DNA of 16,043 bases from CAZUMW01 sp964621615 (GTDB lineage Bacteria; Desulfobacterota; WTBG01; CAIYCZ01; CAIRTM01). The stretch lies in the NCBI GenBank assembly GCA_964621615.1, contig CAZUMW010000068.1, forward strand, positions 1 through 16,043, read 5' to 3'. The notes beneath the pieces were generated by a model. The model had not been told where the DNA came from, searched no databases, and saw nothing but the letters and a program-made list of their open reading frames with translations. Positions 7,300 to 14,696 of this stretch are shown piece by piece. Position 1 is the stretch's first letter. Each line of letters opens with the position of its first letter. Position numbers and translations under genes: made by a program.

Positions 7300-7476
7300 G
7301 AGTAAGTTGGAAGAAGGTATTGCCCCAGGAAACATTTTTGGCTTATCAAGAAAATGCAATAGCGCCGTTTTTTTGCCAACTTTCCTTGCTTGAACATGCG
7401 TTTGGGCTACGATATATGTTAACCGTAGCTTGATAATTATCCTATCCATTTAAAAAGGATGAAAGGTTTTTTATTT
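7300..7476. other. Gap with inverted repeats after the dehydrogenase gene
   Basis: Just after the dehydrogenase stop, AAGTTGG (7304-7310) pairs with CCAACTT (7376-7382), and GGTATTGC (7316-7323) nearly pairs with GCAATAGC (7356-7363), which is followed by a run of T (about 7368-7374). This could be a weak rho-independent terminator with a long loop, or a structured leader for the amidotransferase. The evidence does not decide. Confidence 0.3.
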
Positions 7477-9345
7477 ATGTGCGGGATATGTGGTCAGTAT
7501 AATTTTATGCATGAGGAATCGGTTAACTGTGAAGTTATTAAGGAGATGACAAACACAATTTATCATCGTGGTCCTGATGACGAAGGTTATTATATATCCG
7601 GACCGATAGGGTTAGGTTTCCGTCGACTTGCCATTATTGATCTTGAAGGTGGACATCAGCCAATGTCTGATTCACAGAAGACAGTCTGGGTTGTATTTAA
7701 TGGAGAAATATATAATTTTAAAGAATTACGTAAAGAAATTGAGGCAGATGGCTATGTTTTTCTAACATGTTCAGATACTGAAGTTATTGTTAATGGATAT
7801 AAAAAATGGGGAGTTGATGTCCTTGATCATCTGAACGGTATGTTTGCTCTTGCCATATGGGATGTTAGACATAAACGCCTTATGATTGCAAGAGATAGGA
7901 TGGGTATTAAGACGGTTTACTATAAGATTGCTAATGGTAAGATCTGCTTTGCTTCAGAAATAAGAGGAATTCTCGCAAATGAAGGAACAAAACCCGAGGT
8001 TGATCCAATGGGGATGTACCTGTTTCTTCGTTATCGTTATACACCTTCTCCTCTTACGATGTTTAAGGGAATTAAAAAATTGGCACCAGGGACTCGGATT
8101 ATTATTGAAAAAGACAAATTGAATATTGAGAGATGGTGGAAATTTGTACCGACACCTTTTGATAAAATGCCGACGCCTCGTGAGGCACAGGAACAGTTGC
8201 TAGATCTTTACTCAAAAGCGCTTGATCGTCATCTTATTAGTGATGTGCCTTTAGGTATTCTACTTAGTGGTGGTTTAGATTCAGGGCTTTTATTGGCTTT
8301 GATGAGTCGAAATGGTAAAAAATGGAATTCATACTCTATCGGGTTTGGGAAAAATACTAAAGATGATGAAATTGAAAATGCTGCAGAGTCTGCTCGATTG
8401 TTTGCTTCAACTAATTATGCAACTCAGCTTACTCGAGAAGAATTTGATAGAACTTTATTGGAAATAATAGCTTATGTGGAGGAACCTGTCGCGGCGCCGT
8501 CAATTGTGCCTATGTATCACGTCTGTAGACGCGCGCGGGAGGATGTAAAGGTTGTGCTTATGGGACAGGGACCGGATGAGTTGTTCGGTGGTTATAAGCG
8601 TCATATAGGAGTTCAGTATGGGCGCTATTGGCGTTCTTTGCCGAGTTATATCAGAAGTCCAATTTCAAAAATATTGGGGAATTTGCCGAGAAATGAAACA
8701 ATTAAACGTGCATTATACTCATTAGATATTCAAGAAAGGATTAAGAGATATCAAGAGGTTTTTTCTATTGTTCCCGGATACTTTATGAATAATTTATTTC
8801 GATCAGATATTTTGCCCGCTAATGCAGACGAAAGGATTATAGAATGCTGGAAGGATATGTATCCAATGATGGATAATCTTGATGAATTAGGTGGACTTCA
8901 ATTTTTGGAGGTGAGATCCTCTCTCCCAGATGAACTTCTTTTGTATGCTGATAAACTTTCTATGGCACACAGCTTGGAAGTGCGTGTGCCATATTTGGAC
9001 AAAGAGATTGTTGAGTATGCTGAGCGCCTTTCTTCGACATTTAAGATAAAAAAAATGACTGGGAAGTGGTTACATCGTCGTGTTTGCATGGATTTTCTGC
9101 CACGAGAAATAATTAATAGAAAAAAAATTGGTTTTGTTGCTCCTGTTGATCAATGGTTTTCCGATTCGTTTGAAGGTAAACTGGATACAAATTTATTAAA
9201 TGAAGATTCCCTTATCTATGGATATATAAGATTCAATAAAGTAAAAAAGCTGATTGAAGAACATCGTCAGGGCAAATCAAATAATTTTAAGCTTTTATTT
9301 AGTTTATCAGTTGCGGAAGAATGGATGCGGAATTATACATCGTAA
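7477..9345 (+). CDS. asnB: AsnB-type glutamine-dependent amidotransferase
   Basis: Start 7477 is chosen because glutamine amidotransferases of this class need Cys as residue 2 (MCGICGQYNF); the frame also offers an ATG at 7459 that would bury the nucleophile. The N-terminal class II glutaminase domain has RRLAIIDLEGGHQPM, FNGEIYNFKELR and SDTEV. The synthetase domain has the ATP PP-loop LSGGLDS (residues 264-269 for SGGLDS) and GQGPDELFGGY. It makes an amide or amine from glutamine nitrogen with ATP. The 622-residue length and the setting fit the versions found in exopolysaccharide (for example exosortase-associated) clusters, where the target may be a sugar acid rather than aspartate. Which one applies is unknown. 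Confidence 0.9.
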   Translation: MCGICGQYNFMHEESVNCEVIKEMTNTIYHRGPDDEGYYISGPIGLGFRRLAIIDLEGGHQPMSDSQKTVWVVFNGEIYNFKELRKEIEADGYVFLTCSDTEVIVNGYKKWGVDVLDHLNGMFALAIWDVRHKRLMIARDRMGIKTVYYKIANGKICFASEIRGILANEGTKPEVDPMGMYLFLRYRYTPSPLTMFKGIKKLAPGTRIIIEKDKLNIERWWKFVPTPFDKMPTPREAQEQLLDLYSKALDRHLISDVPLGILLSGGLDSGLLLALMSRNGKKWNSYSIGFGKNTKDDEIENAAESARLFASTNYATQLTREEFDRTLLEIIAYVEEPVAAPSIVPMYHVCRRAREDVKVVLMGQGPDELFGGYKRHIGVQYGRYWRSLPSYIRSPISKILGNLPRNETIKRALYSLDIQERIKRYQEVFSIVPGYFMNNLFRSDILPANADERIIECWKDMYPMMDNLDELGGLQFLEVRSSLPDELLLYADKLSMAHSLEVRVPYLDKEIVEYAERLSSTFKIKKMTGKWLHRRVCMDFLPREIINRKKIGFVAPVDQWFSDSFEGKLDTNLLNEDSLIYGYIRFNKVKKLIEEHRQGKSNNFKLLFSLSVAEEWMRNYTS

Positions 9346-9369
9346 TTCAAATAACGAGAGTGTGATCAT

Positions 9370-10407
9370 ATGAAAATTTGGATTGATCTTGCAAATTCTC
9401 CCCATGTTGTTTTTTTTATGCCTATAATTGAAAAACTCAAGTTAAATGGTCACGAGATTTTTATTACTATGAGGGATTTTGCACAGACTGTATCTCTTGC
9501 AGAAAGATATAACATAAAAGGAATAACGGTTGGTCGGCATGGCGGATCGAATATGATAATGAAAGCGGTAAATTTTTGTATTCGTACCGGTCAATTATTA
9601 TTATTTGCAAAAGGAAAATCGTTTGATATTGCTGTAAGCCATAATTCATATACCCATATAATAGCTTCGAGGTTGGCCGGTGCAAAAGTGATTACGATAA
9701 TGGATTATGAGGGACAGCCTGCTAACCACTTGGCTTTTCGCTTTGCACATAAAGTAATTGTCCCACAGTCCTTTCCCGACCAAGCCTTGAGAAAATTTGG
9801 AGCTCTTCCTCATAAGGTATTTAAATATAATGGATTCAAGGAACAGGTGTATTTGTCTAATTTCCAACCTGATATGAATTTTGCAGAAGATCTTATGGAG
9901 TTATGCGGACTTGACAAAGAAAACAAACTTACAAATAAGACTGTGGTAACAGTAAGGACGCCAGCTACCATGGCGGTGTATCATCAATTCGAGAATCCAC
10001 TTTTTGAAAAACTGTTGGAACATCTTAATTCGCAAGAGAATGTTTTTACTGTAATTCTACCACGTACACCAGAGCAGAAAGTCAGCATAAAGAAAAAATA
10101 TCCGAACTTATTTATACCAAAAAAAGTTCTGGATGGGAGAAATTTAACGTCATTTTCCGATATGGTGATAAGCGCAGGCGGAACTATGAATCGAGAGGCT
10201 GCTATACTTGGCACACCTGCATATTCTGTTTTTGCAGGGAACTTGCCCGCTGTTGATAGAGAATTAGTTAATATGGGTAGAATGTTCCATATTGATAATG
10301 AAAAAAGAATAAAGGATATAATTTTCAACAAAAAAAACGATAGAAAAACGATGTTCTCGCCAAGTTTATCAAAAAAAATTATTGATAAGATACTTTCATT
10401 AAAATAA
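9370..10407 (+). CDS. DUF354 protein (predicted GT-B-fold glycosyltransferase)
   Basis: The N-terminus MKIWIDLANSPHVVFFMPII and the following GHEIFITMRDFAQTVSLAERY and GRHGGSN match the DUF354 family, which resembles UDP-GlcNAc 2-epimerases and MurG-like GT-B enzymes. The 345 residues fit the family. The C-terminal half contains SAGGTMNREAAILGTPAYSV, like the nucleotide-sugar binding region of GT-B proteins. The protein lacks a signal peptide and is probably cytoplasmic. It lies 24 bases downstream of the amidotransferase, so they are probably co-transcribed. Members often occur in polysaccharide clusters, but no reaction has been firmly shown to my knowledge, so transferase activity is an inference. 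It is the last gene before the mobile-element nest. Confidence 0.85.
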   Translation: MKIWIDLANSPHVVFFMPIIEKLKLNGHEIFITMRDFAQTVSLAERYNIKGITVGRHGGSNMIMKAVNFCIRTGQLLLFAKGKSFDIAVSHNSYTHIIASRLAGAKVITIMDYEGQPANHLAFRFAHKVIVPQSFPDQALRKFGALPHKVFKYNGFKEQVYLSNFQPDMNFAEDLMELCGLDKENKLTNKTVVTVRTPATMAVYHQFENPLFEKLLEHLNSQENVFTVILPRTPEQKVSIKKKYPNLFIPKKVLDGRNLTSFSDMVISAGGTMNREAAILGTPAYSVFAGNLPAVDRELVNMGRMFHIDNEKRIKDIIFNKKNDRKTMFSPSLSKKIIDKILSLK

Positions 10408-10524
10408 AATGGATGATGCCAACATTTTTTTAGGTGCTGAAGGTGAATGCTTCTCTAGAGTTCCCCTGATTTAGTGGACACACCGAAAGGTTAGGGTTAT
10501 AACCGTAATCCAAGGAGGTGTGTT

Positions 10525-10683
10525 ATGAAATCAAGAAGGAAATATGATCGAGCGTTTAAAATCGCAGCCGTAAAATTGGTAACCGACAAAGGTACTCCGG
10601 TAGCCGAAGTCGCACGAAGGAGCTATTGTCAAATGTTGTGTACGGCTAGGCGGCGATCCTCTCCATGCCGTCAACAAATTTGA
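10525..10683 (+). pseudogene. IS3-family OrfA N-terminus fused to IS256 sequence
   Basis: A strong Shine-Dalgarno (AAGGAGG, 10512-10518) precedes ATG 10525. The first 32 codons (MKSRRKYDRAFKIAAVKLV...PVAEVARR) are the start of an IS3-family OrfA helix-turn-helix protein. At about 10620 the frame enters the antisense of the IS256 right end and stops at 10681-10683, giving a 52-residue chimera. A perfect palindrome GGTTATAACC (10495-10504) lies just before the ribosome-binding site. The fragment has no complete DNA-binding domain. Confidence 0.7.
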
Positions 10684-10873
10684 CTCCCTCAATCAGTTTT
10701 GCCAGTTTATCTATCCCGTTAATTTTCTTCCAACGTTTCTCCGCACAGCGGCATAATTTGTATGCCATCGAAACAACCGTGCGGGTTGAAAAACAGCTTT
10801 TGACTTTCTCGGTGCGCAGCCGCACCGTTGCAAAGTAAGCGATCCATAAACCGCATCTTCACAGCATAGTCCC
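10620..10873 (-). mobile_element. Inverted IS256-family 3' end with transposase C-terminal fragment
   Basis: Minus strand from 10873 to the TAG at 10648-10646 encodes FATVRLRTEKVKSCFSTRTV, then MAYKLCRCAEKRWKKINGID and LIEGVKFVDGMERIAA, the C-terminus of an IS256-family transposase. The terminus GAGCTATTGTCAAATGTTG at 10620 bounds the element. It is related to but clearly different from the copy at 1-238, so the two were acquired separately or are old. Upstream (towards 10873) the frame is broken and then joins the solo IS3 end. The catalytic core is absent. Confidence 0.75.
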
Positions 10874-10875
10874 GC

Positions 10876-10934
10876 CCCCCTGTGTCAGGATAGTTGTCGC
10901 ATGATATAATAAACTCTCTAATAGCGAAAGGAGA
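10876..10934 (+). mobile_element. Solo 59-bp left end of the first IS3 element
   Basis: Bases 10876-10934 match 1170-1228 with a single difference (C for T at 10925). They include the terminal repeat, the extended -10 promoter (TATAAT at 10905-10910) and the Shine-Dalgarno, and then stop abruptly before the OrfA start codon. Next comes the group II intron maturase sequence. The preserved promoter points right into that remnant. Confidence 0.9.
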
Positions 10935-11336
10935 CGTAAGCCCGAGACCTTTGATTTCTTGGGATTTACCCATTACTGCAGTAGGACACGCAACGGGAAA
11001 CGCTTTCGGATGAAGCGAAGGACGGCGCGTATACGACTGCGCGTAAAACTTGTGAGCTTCAAAGCATGGCTGAAGGTGAATCGGGCGAAAATGACAAACC
11101 GTGAGTTATGGGCAATGGCCTGTATAAAGTTTCAAGACCATTATGCTTATTACGGTGTAAGCGACAATTTTCCCGGTATTATGCGCTTTGCCTATGAGGC
11201 GAGACGGCTCCTGTTCAAATGGCTGAACCGCCAAGGAGGCAAGCGAAGGATGAACTGGGAGAAGTTGGCTCTGATCTCGATTCCCTTTGCCTCGGCCAAG
11301 AATTATGGTCAAACTGTTCTGAGAAGATGCGAATGA
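10935..11336 (+). pseudogene. ltrA: Group II intron maturase / reverse transcriptase, C-terminal fragment
   Basis: The frame encodes RKPETFDFLGFTHYCSRTRN, then MKRRTARIRLRVKLVSFKAW, DHYAYYGVSDN and ARRLLFKWLNRQGGKRRMNW, ending at TGA 11334-11336. These match the end of the reverse transcriptase (thumb) and domain X (maturase, RNA-binding) of LtrA-like proteins, which help splicing and retrohoming of the intron RNA. The polymerase domains with the YADD catalytic site would lie upstream and are absent. The fragment starts exactly where the solo IS3 end stops and has no proper start codon (TTG at 10959 is the first candidate). It is not functional as a reverse transcriptase. Confidence 0.88.
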
Positions 11337-11344
11337 CATACGGG

Positions 11345-11378
11345 GAGTCGTGTGCCGGAAAACGGCAAGCACGGTTCT
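11345..11378 (+). ncRNA. Group II intron domain V
   Basis: The 34-base hairpin begins GAGTCGTG and ends CACGGTTC, with an upper stem TGCCG/CGGCA, a GAAAA loop and a two-base AG bulge on the 3' side: the domain V pattern. The catalytic triad position, normally AGC, reads AGT here (a U-G wobble pair in the RNA). This may weaken or abolish catalysis. Confidence 0.8.
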
Positions 11379-11380
11379 GA

Positions 11381-11500
11381 GAGGGGTGGAAGAACAACTG
11401 TAGTATGGTCGAAATGATGTGGCACCGCCGGGAAACCAGGCGGAAAACGGAGAACACAAACCTTGACCTGCAGCTATGCGAGAAATCCATCTACTCGCCC
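11381..11500 (+). ncRNA. Group II intron domain VI with long extension
   Basis: GAGGGGTGGA (11381-11390) pairs along its full length with TCCATCTACTC (11486-11496), leaving A11493 unpaired as the branch-point candidate. The apical part is about 95 bases, longer than a usual domain VI. It contains a stem CCGCC/GGCGG (about 11426-11443) and most of a 37-codon frame from ATG 11405 to TGA 11516-11518. Confidence 0.55.
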
Positions 11501-11549
11501 AATAGCTCTTCAGTTTGAACAACGATGGTCAGACACTATAGCATACTAA
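11501..11549 (+). pseudogene. Probable C-terminal remnant of IS3-family OrfB
   Basis: Following the predicted intron end, the frame reads IALQFEQRWSDTIAY and stops at TAA 11547-11549, five bases before the IS3 right inverted repeat. Position next to the IS end and resemblance to the xSPxxFE... tail of IS3 OrfB proteins suggest this is the end of the second element's OrfB. The fragment is too short for certainty. Confidence 0.45.
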
Positions 11550-11588
11550 CTGCGTGTCCATTTCGGGGGAAGATCACTCCATGTAAGC

Positions 11589-12941
11589 TCATTCTAAGGT
11601 TATTCTTAGATTTTCAGGCGGGTTAGGTTGTTCAGTTATCGTAGTAGTGGTGGTAGTAGGAGTTGTGGTTGTTGTGCTGCCGCCGCTGATAAATTCATAT
11701 GCTCCTCTATCCCAAACCCCGTCGTTTCCTCTCAAATAACCTCGCATATCTTCATTGTAAGGTGCTGAAAAAGACCTTCCTGCTTCTGTGGGTATCGCTA
11801 AATTAAAGTTGTTATTATTATAATCTACGAACAGACTAGTCCCATCGGACAACCGTTGCCCATTTGGTTCACCATAGGTACCGTCATCAAAAGTGTTGTA
11901 ATCATGGGATGTATCACCAAATTGTATGGCGCCTGAACAATTATAAAATAAATTGTTATATGCAGAATTGTTGGTACCTTCCAAATCAATCCCTTGATCA
12001 ATGCCGACTGTATCAATGATTGAATTATTATAAACTTTTGTATTATGTATAGGATGTCCACCCCATGTAGCAATGGAACCGTTGTTTGATGAGGAATTGA
12101 ATATGAGATTGCCATAAATTTCCCAACCATCAGCATCAGCAATCATTATTATACCGGTACCTTCAATTTGTTCCCAAATATTGTAGCGGATGATATTTTT
12201 TCCACCAACTGCAGATACTCCTTCGGCATGTTGACCGGAGGTAGATTCATTTTTTTTAATATAGCAGTACTCAACGATCGAGTCCGTGACATTACGCCAC
12301 AGAATAGGAGCACGACCAAAATCGTGAAGATACATATTTGCAAAAATATGATTGCTTGATGCAGTGTTTATATAGAGACCATCGTCAGCCTGTGCTGAGC
12401 CATTGCCATCATCCCCATTGCCGCTAACCTCGATATATCGTAGTGTTATATAACTGCTGTTATAAAGGATTTCAATACCTCTTCCAGATGGTGTCGGGCA
12501 TTCCACTTTTATACCGTAAGGGGTTGATTCACCTTTTCCTGAACCTATTTGTCCGTCTATATACCAGTAACCGGTATAAAAATCTAATCCACCTGTAAAA
12601 ACTGCTTGGTTATCGCCGTAACTATTATCCCACCCTGTTTCTGTTCCGTGATCAGAAGGGGTGGCTTTTTTAATATATATAAAGTTTGATCCGGATTCAT
12701 CATCATCAAAACGATAATTATCATAAATTCCATCAGCTAAATAGTAAGTATCTCCTCTTAAAAGTGTTCTTGGCAACTGTGTCATCGCATTTGTCCAGTC
12801 ATTGCCGCTTCCGTTTCCGGTAGCGCCTGATCTGATGTAATAATTTGCGGCAAATAGAGTATTTGCAATAAATAGAAGAGTTATTAAAGTAAGAGCTGTT
12901 GTTTTGAAAAGAAAAAATATTTTTTTATCAGTATTATCCAT
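11589..12941 (-). CDS. Secreted right-handed parallel beta-helix protein, probably 3'-truncated
   Basis: A 450-residue exported protein, read leftward. The ATG at 12941 is chosen because AGGAGG (12956-12951) precedes it by nine bases; the frame itself extends to a TTG at 12962. A signal peptide is clear: MDNTDKK, a hydrophobic core (ALTLITLLFIANTLFA), cleavage near residue 31. The body shows repeated Asn-rich coils of a pectate-lyase-like beta helix (HIFANMYLHDFG, IVEYCYIKKN, NIIRYNIWEQ, EIYGNLIFN, KVYNNSIID, AYNNLFYN). A Thr-rich linker and PNPPENLRI follow, which looks like the start of a fibronectin-III-type domain, yet TGA comes at once. The stop is about 10 bp outside the IS3 end, so the tail may be lost. 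It could bind, cleave or epimerise extracellular glycan; the activity is unknown. Confidence 0.8.
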   Translation of the reverse strand: MDNTDKKIFFLFKTTALTLITLLFIANTLFAANYYIRSGATGNGSGNDWTNAMTQLPRTLLRGDTYYLADGIYDNYRFDDDESGSNFIYIKKATPSDHGTETGWDNSYGDNQAVFTGGLDFYTGYWYIDGQIGSGKGESTPYGIKVECPTPSGRGIEILYNSSYITLRYIEVSGNGDDGNGSAQADDGLYINTASSNHIFANMYLHDFGRAPILWRNVTDSIVEYCYIKKNESTSGQHAEGVSAVGGKNIIRYNIWEQIEGTGIIMIADADGWEIYGNLIFNSSSNNGSIATWGGHPIHNTKVYNNSIIDTVGIDQGIDLEGTNNSAYNNLFYNCSGAIQFGDTSHDYNTFDDGTYGEPNGQRLSDGTSLFVDYNNNNFNLAIPTEAGRSFSAPYNEDMRGYLRGNDGVWDRGAYEFISGGSTTTTTPTTTTTTITEQPNPPENLRITLE

Positions 12942-13214
12942 AAGTTGTTTCCTCCTGAACAATTAATAGTGTTGATTGATACAGACTGCAATGCCTACTA
13001 TACTATTTTGGTATGTTTGTGATATTATCTATTATCGCAGTTTTCAGTGATTTACTCAAGCCAGATAATCACAATTATTCAGTGAATTATTTACAAAAAA
13101 TAAAACAATAATAAAAATACATATCAATTAAAATAAAATAAAGATATAAAAAAATTATCACATTAAGACAGAAAAAAGCTTTTGTGTTCTCATTATAATC
13201 AAATTATTGCTATT
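12942..13214. other. AT-rich divergent intergenic region
   Basis: This region separates the leftward beta-helix gene from the rightward flippase gene and must hold promoters for one or both. It is very AT-rich (13080-13170). On the minus strand TTGCAG and TATTAA with 17-base spacing, ending near 12966, is a weak promoter candidate for the beta-helix gene. I see no clear operator or RNA gene. Confidence 0.35.
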
Positions 13215-14696
13215 ATGAAGAACATATATATGATTAGCGATTGGATGAAAAATATAACAAAATCGGGCACACTGAAAGCCCGTGTGGCACGGGGAGGCAT
13301 CTGGATTGCACTAGGTAATAGTGTGGAGCAGATGTTTCGGCTGACTCGCAATATGGTACTTACTCGTATTCTGGCTCCTGAAGCTTTTGGTTTGATGGCC
13401 ATTGTGATGTCTTTAAATGCTGCGTTTGAATCTTTTACACAAGTAGGTATTCAGGAAGCAATTATACAAAATCCCAAGGGGCAGCAGAAGTCATACCTAA
13501 ATGGTGCATGGTGGTTTGCTTTTCTTCGTGGTGTTTTAGTGTATGGGGCGGTTTTCGCTCTGGCTCCTTGGATTGAAGAGTTTTATGAAAATCCCGGACT
13601 TTCTATGTTGATGCGAGTTGCTTTTATAGGCCTTTTCTTTAACAGTATGTTAAGTCCACAACTTGCTATTGTACAAAAAAGGTTGCAATTCAAGAGGTGG
13701 GTTTTTGCCTTTCAGGGAGGTCCGGTTTTGGGTATAATTTCGACTGTTATTTTGGCTTTTTTGATTAAGAATGTATGGGCGCTTGCTATCGGCTTTGTTA
13801 TTGAGGCTTTTGCGCGCTGTGCTCTCTCATACATGCTTTGTCCTTTTATGCCGGGGGTGTGTTTTGAAAAAAAGCATTTACGTGCGCTATTAAAATATGC
13901 ACGAGGAATATTTGGGTTACCGATCCTCACTTTTGTATTTATGCGGTGTGATATTTTTGTCGTTGGTAAATTGTTTACTATGACGGAACTGGGTCTGTAT
14001 TCCATGGCCGTTAACATGGCATGGCTTCCTTTCAGGTTTATAACGGTTATTTTGGGAAGAATCATGATGCCTGCTTTTTCAGAAAATCAGAAGGACAGCA
14101 AACTTATAAATCGATGGATTCTAAAAACTACTGCTTTAATCATGTTTTGTGGAATCCCGTTATTTTTCCTGGCTCTTTTTTATGGCCGTGAGATTTTATC
14201 GATAATTTATGGTGTGCAATATGGAGCGGTTGCCGTGCCGTTTGCCGTCATTTTTTTAACCGCAATGATGCGTACCTGCAGTGTCCCGATTGCAAGTGTC
14301 TATTTGGCAACCGGAAAACCGGAGATGCACCGTCTTTTTACCGGGGTGCGTGCTGTTTTGATTTTAGCAATCATATATCCGGCAGCAAAATATATGGGAT
14401 TGGCAGGGGCAGCTTTAGCAGGGATGGTATCAATGGGCATCAGCTTTATTTTTCAGATTAGCCGACTTGTAGATGTGACCGGTTTCAATTTTAGAAATTA
14501 TTTTGTCTTGTTATATTACAGCATTATTGTTTCTTCAGGGGTTTGTATTTTATGGGTATTAACGGTGTGGTTTAATTTTCATAGCCCTTTTGTCAAAATT
14601 GTTCCCGGCATTGTTGGGTTTGTAATTTCATGTTTAATAGCCGCAAGGATGTTGATGACTAATATTTCAAAAATAAATGACACAAATGGGACATAA
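13215..14696 (+). CDS. Wzx-type polysaccharide flippase (MOP superfamily)
   Basis: An integral inner-membrane protein that would move lipid-linked polysaccharide units from the cytoplasmic to the periplasmic face. The ATG at 13215 gives 493 residues; the frame runs from a TTG at 13182 and other ATGs at 13230 and 13245 are possible, as none has a strong Shine-Dalgarno. The N-terminal part has GGIWIALGNSVEQMFRLTRN and ILAPEAFGLMAIV, typical of the Polysacc_synt_3/RfbX group. The protein then has about 12 hydrophobic segments, with a positively charged loop LQFKRWVFAFQGG. Its neighbour, a pyruvyl transferase, overlaps its end by 11 bp, so both are in one operon. The substrate cannot be told from sequence. 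Confidence 0.9.
   Translation: MKNIYMISDWMKNITKSGTLKARVARGGIWIALGNSVEQMFRLTRNMVLTRILAPEAFGLMAIVMSLNAAFESFTQVGIQEAIIQNPKGQQKSYLNGAWWFAFLRGVLVYGAVFALAPWIEEFYENPGLSMLMRVAFIGLFFNSMLSPQLAIVQKRLQFKRWVFAFQGGPVLGIISTVILAFLIKNVWALAIGFVIEAFARCALSYMLCPFMPGVCFEKKHLRALLKYARGIFGLPILTFVFMRCDIFVVGKLFTMTELGLYSMAVNMAWLPFRFITVILGRIMMPAFSENQKDSKLINRWILKTTALIMFCGIPLFFLALFYGREILSIIYGVQYGAVAVPFAVIFLTAMMRTCSVPIASVYLATGKPEMHRLFTGVRAVLILAIIYPAAKYMGLAGAALAGMVSMGISFIFQISRLVDVTGFNFRNYFVLLYYSIIVSSGVCILWVLTVWFNFHSPFVKIVPGIVGFVISCLIAARMLMTNISKINDTNGT

Larger units (their letters stand above)
10935..11500 (+). mobile_element. 3' part of a group II intron
   Basis: This piece holds the C-terminal coding region of an intron-encoded maturase (10935-11336), domain V (11345-11378), and a domain VI whose base stem pairs 11381-11390 with 11486-11496 and leaves A11493 bulged, the expected branch-point position. 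The intron would end at about 11500, seven bases after the bulged A. The 5' ribozyme domains and most of the maturase are missing, cut off at the solo IS3 end. The following sequence reads as the end of an IS3-family OrfB, so the intron probably sat inside that gene. Confidence 0.75.
10460..11575 (+). mobile_element. Second IS3-family element, gutted by other mobile-element pieces
   Basis: Two ends of a different IS3-family element frame this segment: TTCCCCTGATTTAGTGGACA at 10461-10480, and on the minus strand CTTCCCCCGAAATGGACAC from 11572 to 11554. Between them only the first ~32 codons of OrfA and probably the last ~16 codons of OrfB survive. The middle has been replaced by an IS256 fragment, a solo IS3 end and a group II intron tail. 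Exact outer ends are uncertain, and no target duplication was found. Confidence 0.6.

Noticed and set aside
7304..7382. Inverted repeat AAGTTGG...CCAACTT considered as an integron attC site
   Set aside because: The core orientation is wrong (attC needs AAC in the first arm and GTT in the second), no integrase is present, and the inner pairing is weak.
9984..10331. 115-codon leftward frame within the DUF354 gene
   Set aside because: Antisense to a well-supported gene, with no ribosome-binding site or domain.
10935..11336. Reverse transcriptase of a retron or diversity-generating element
   Set aside because: The C-terminal maturase domain and the following domain V and VI identify a group II intron; no template repeat or msr/msd is seen.
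11640..11690. Trinucleotide-like repeat tract considered as a microsatellite or CRISPR
   Set aside because: It encodes the Thr-rich linker of the beta-helix protein in frame; there are no spacers.
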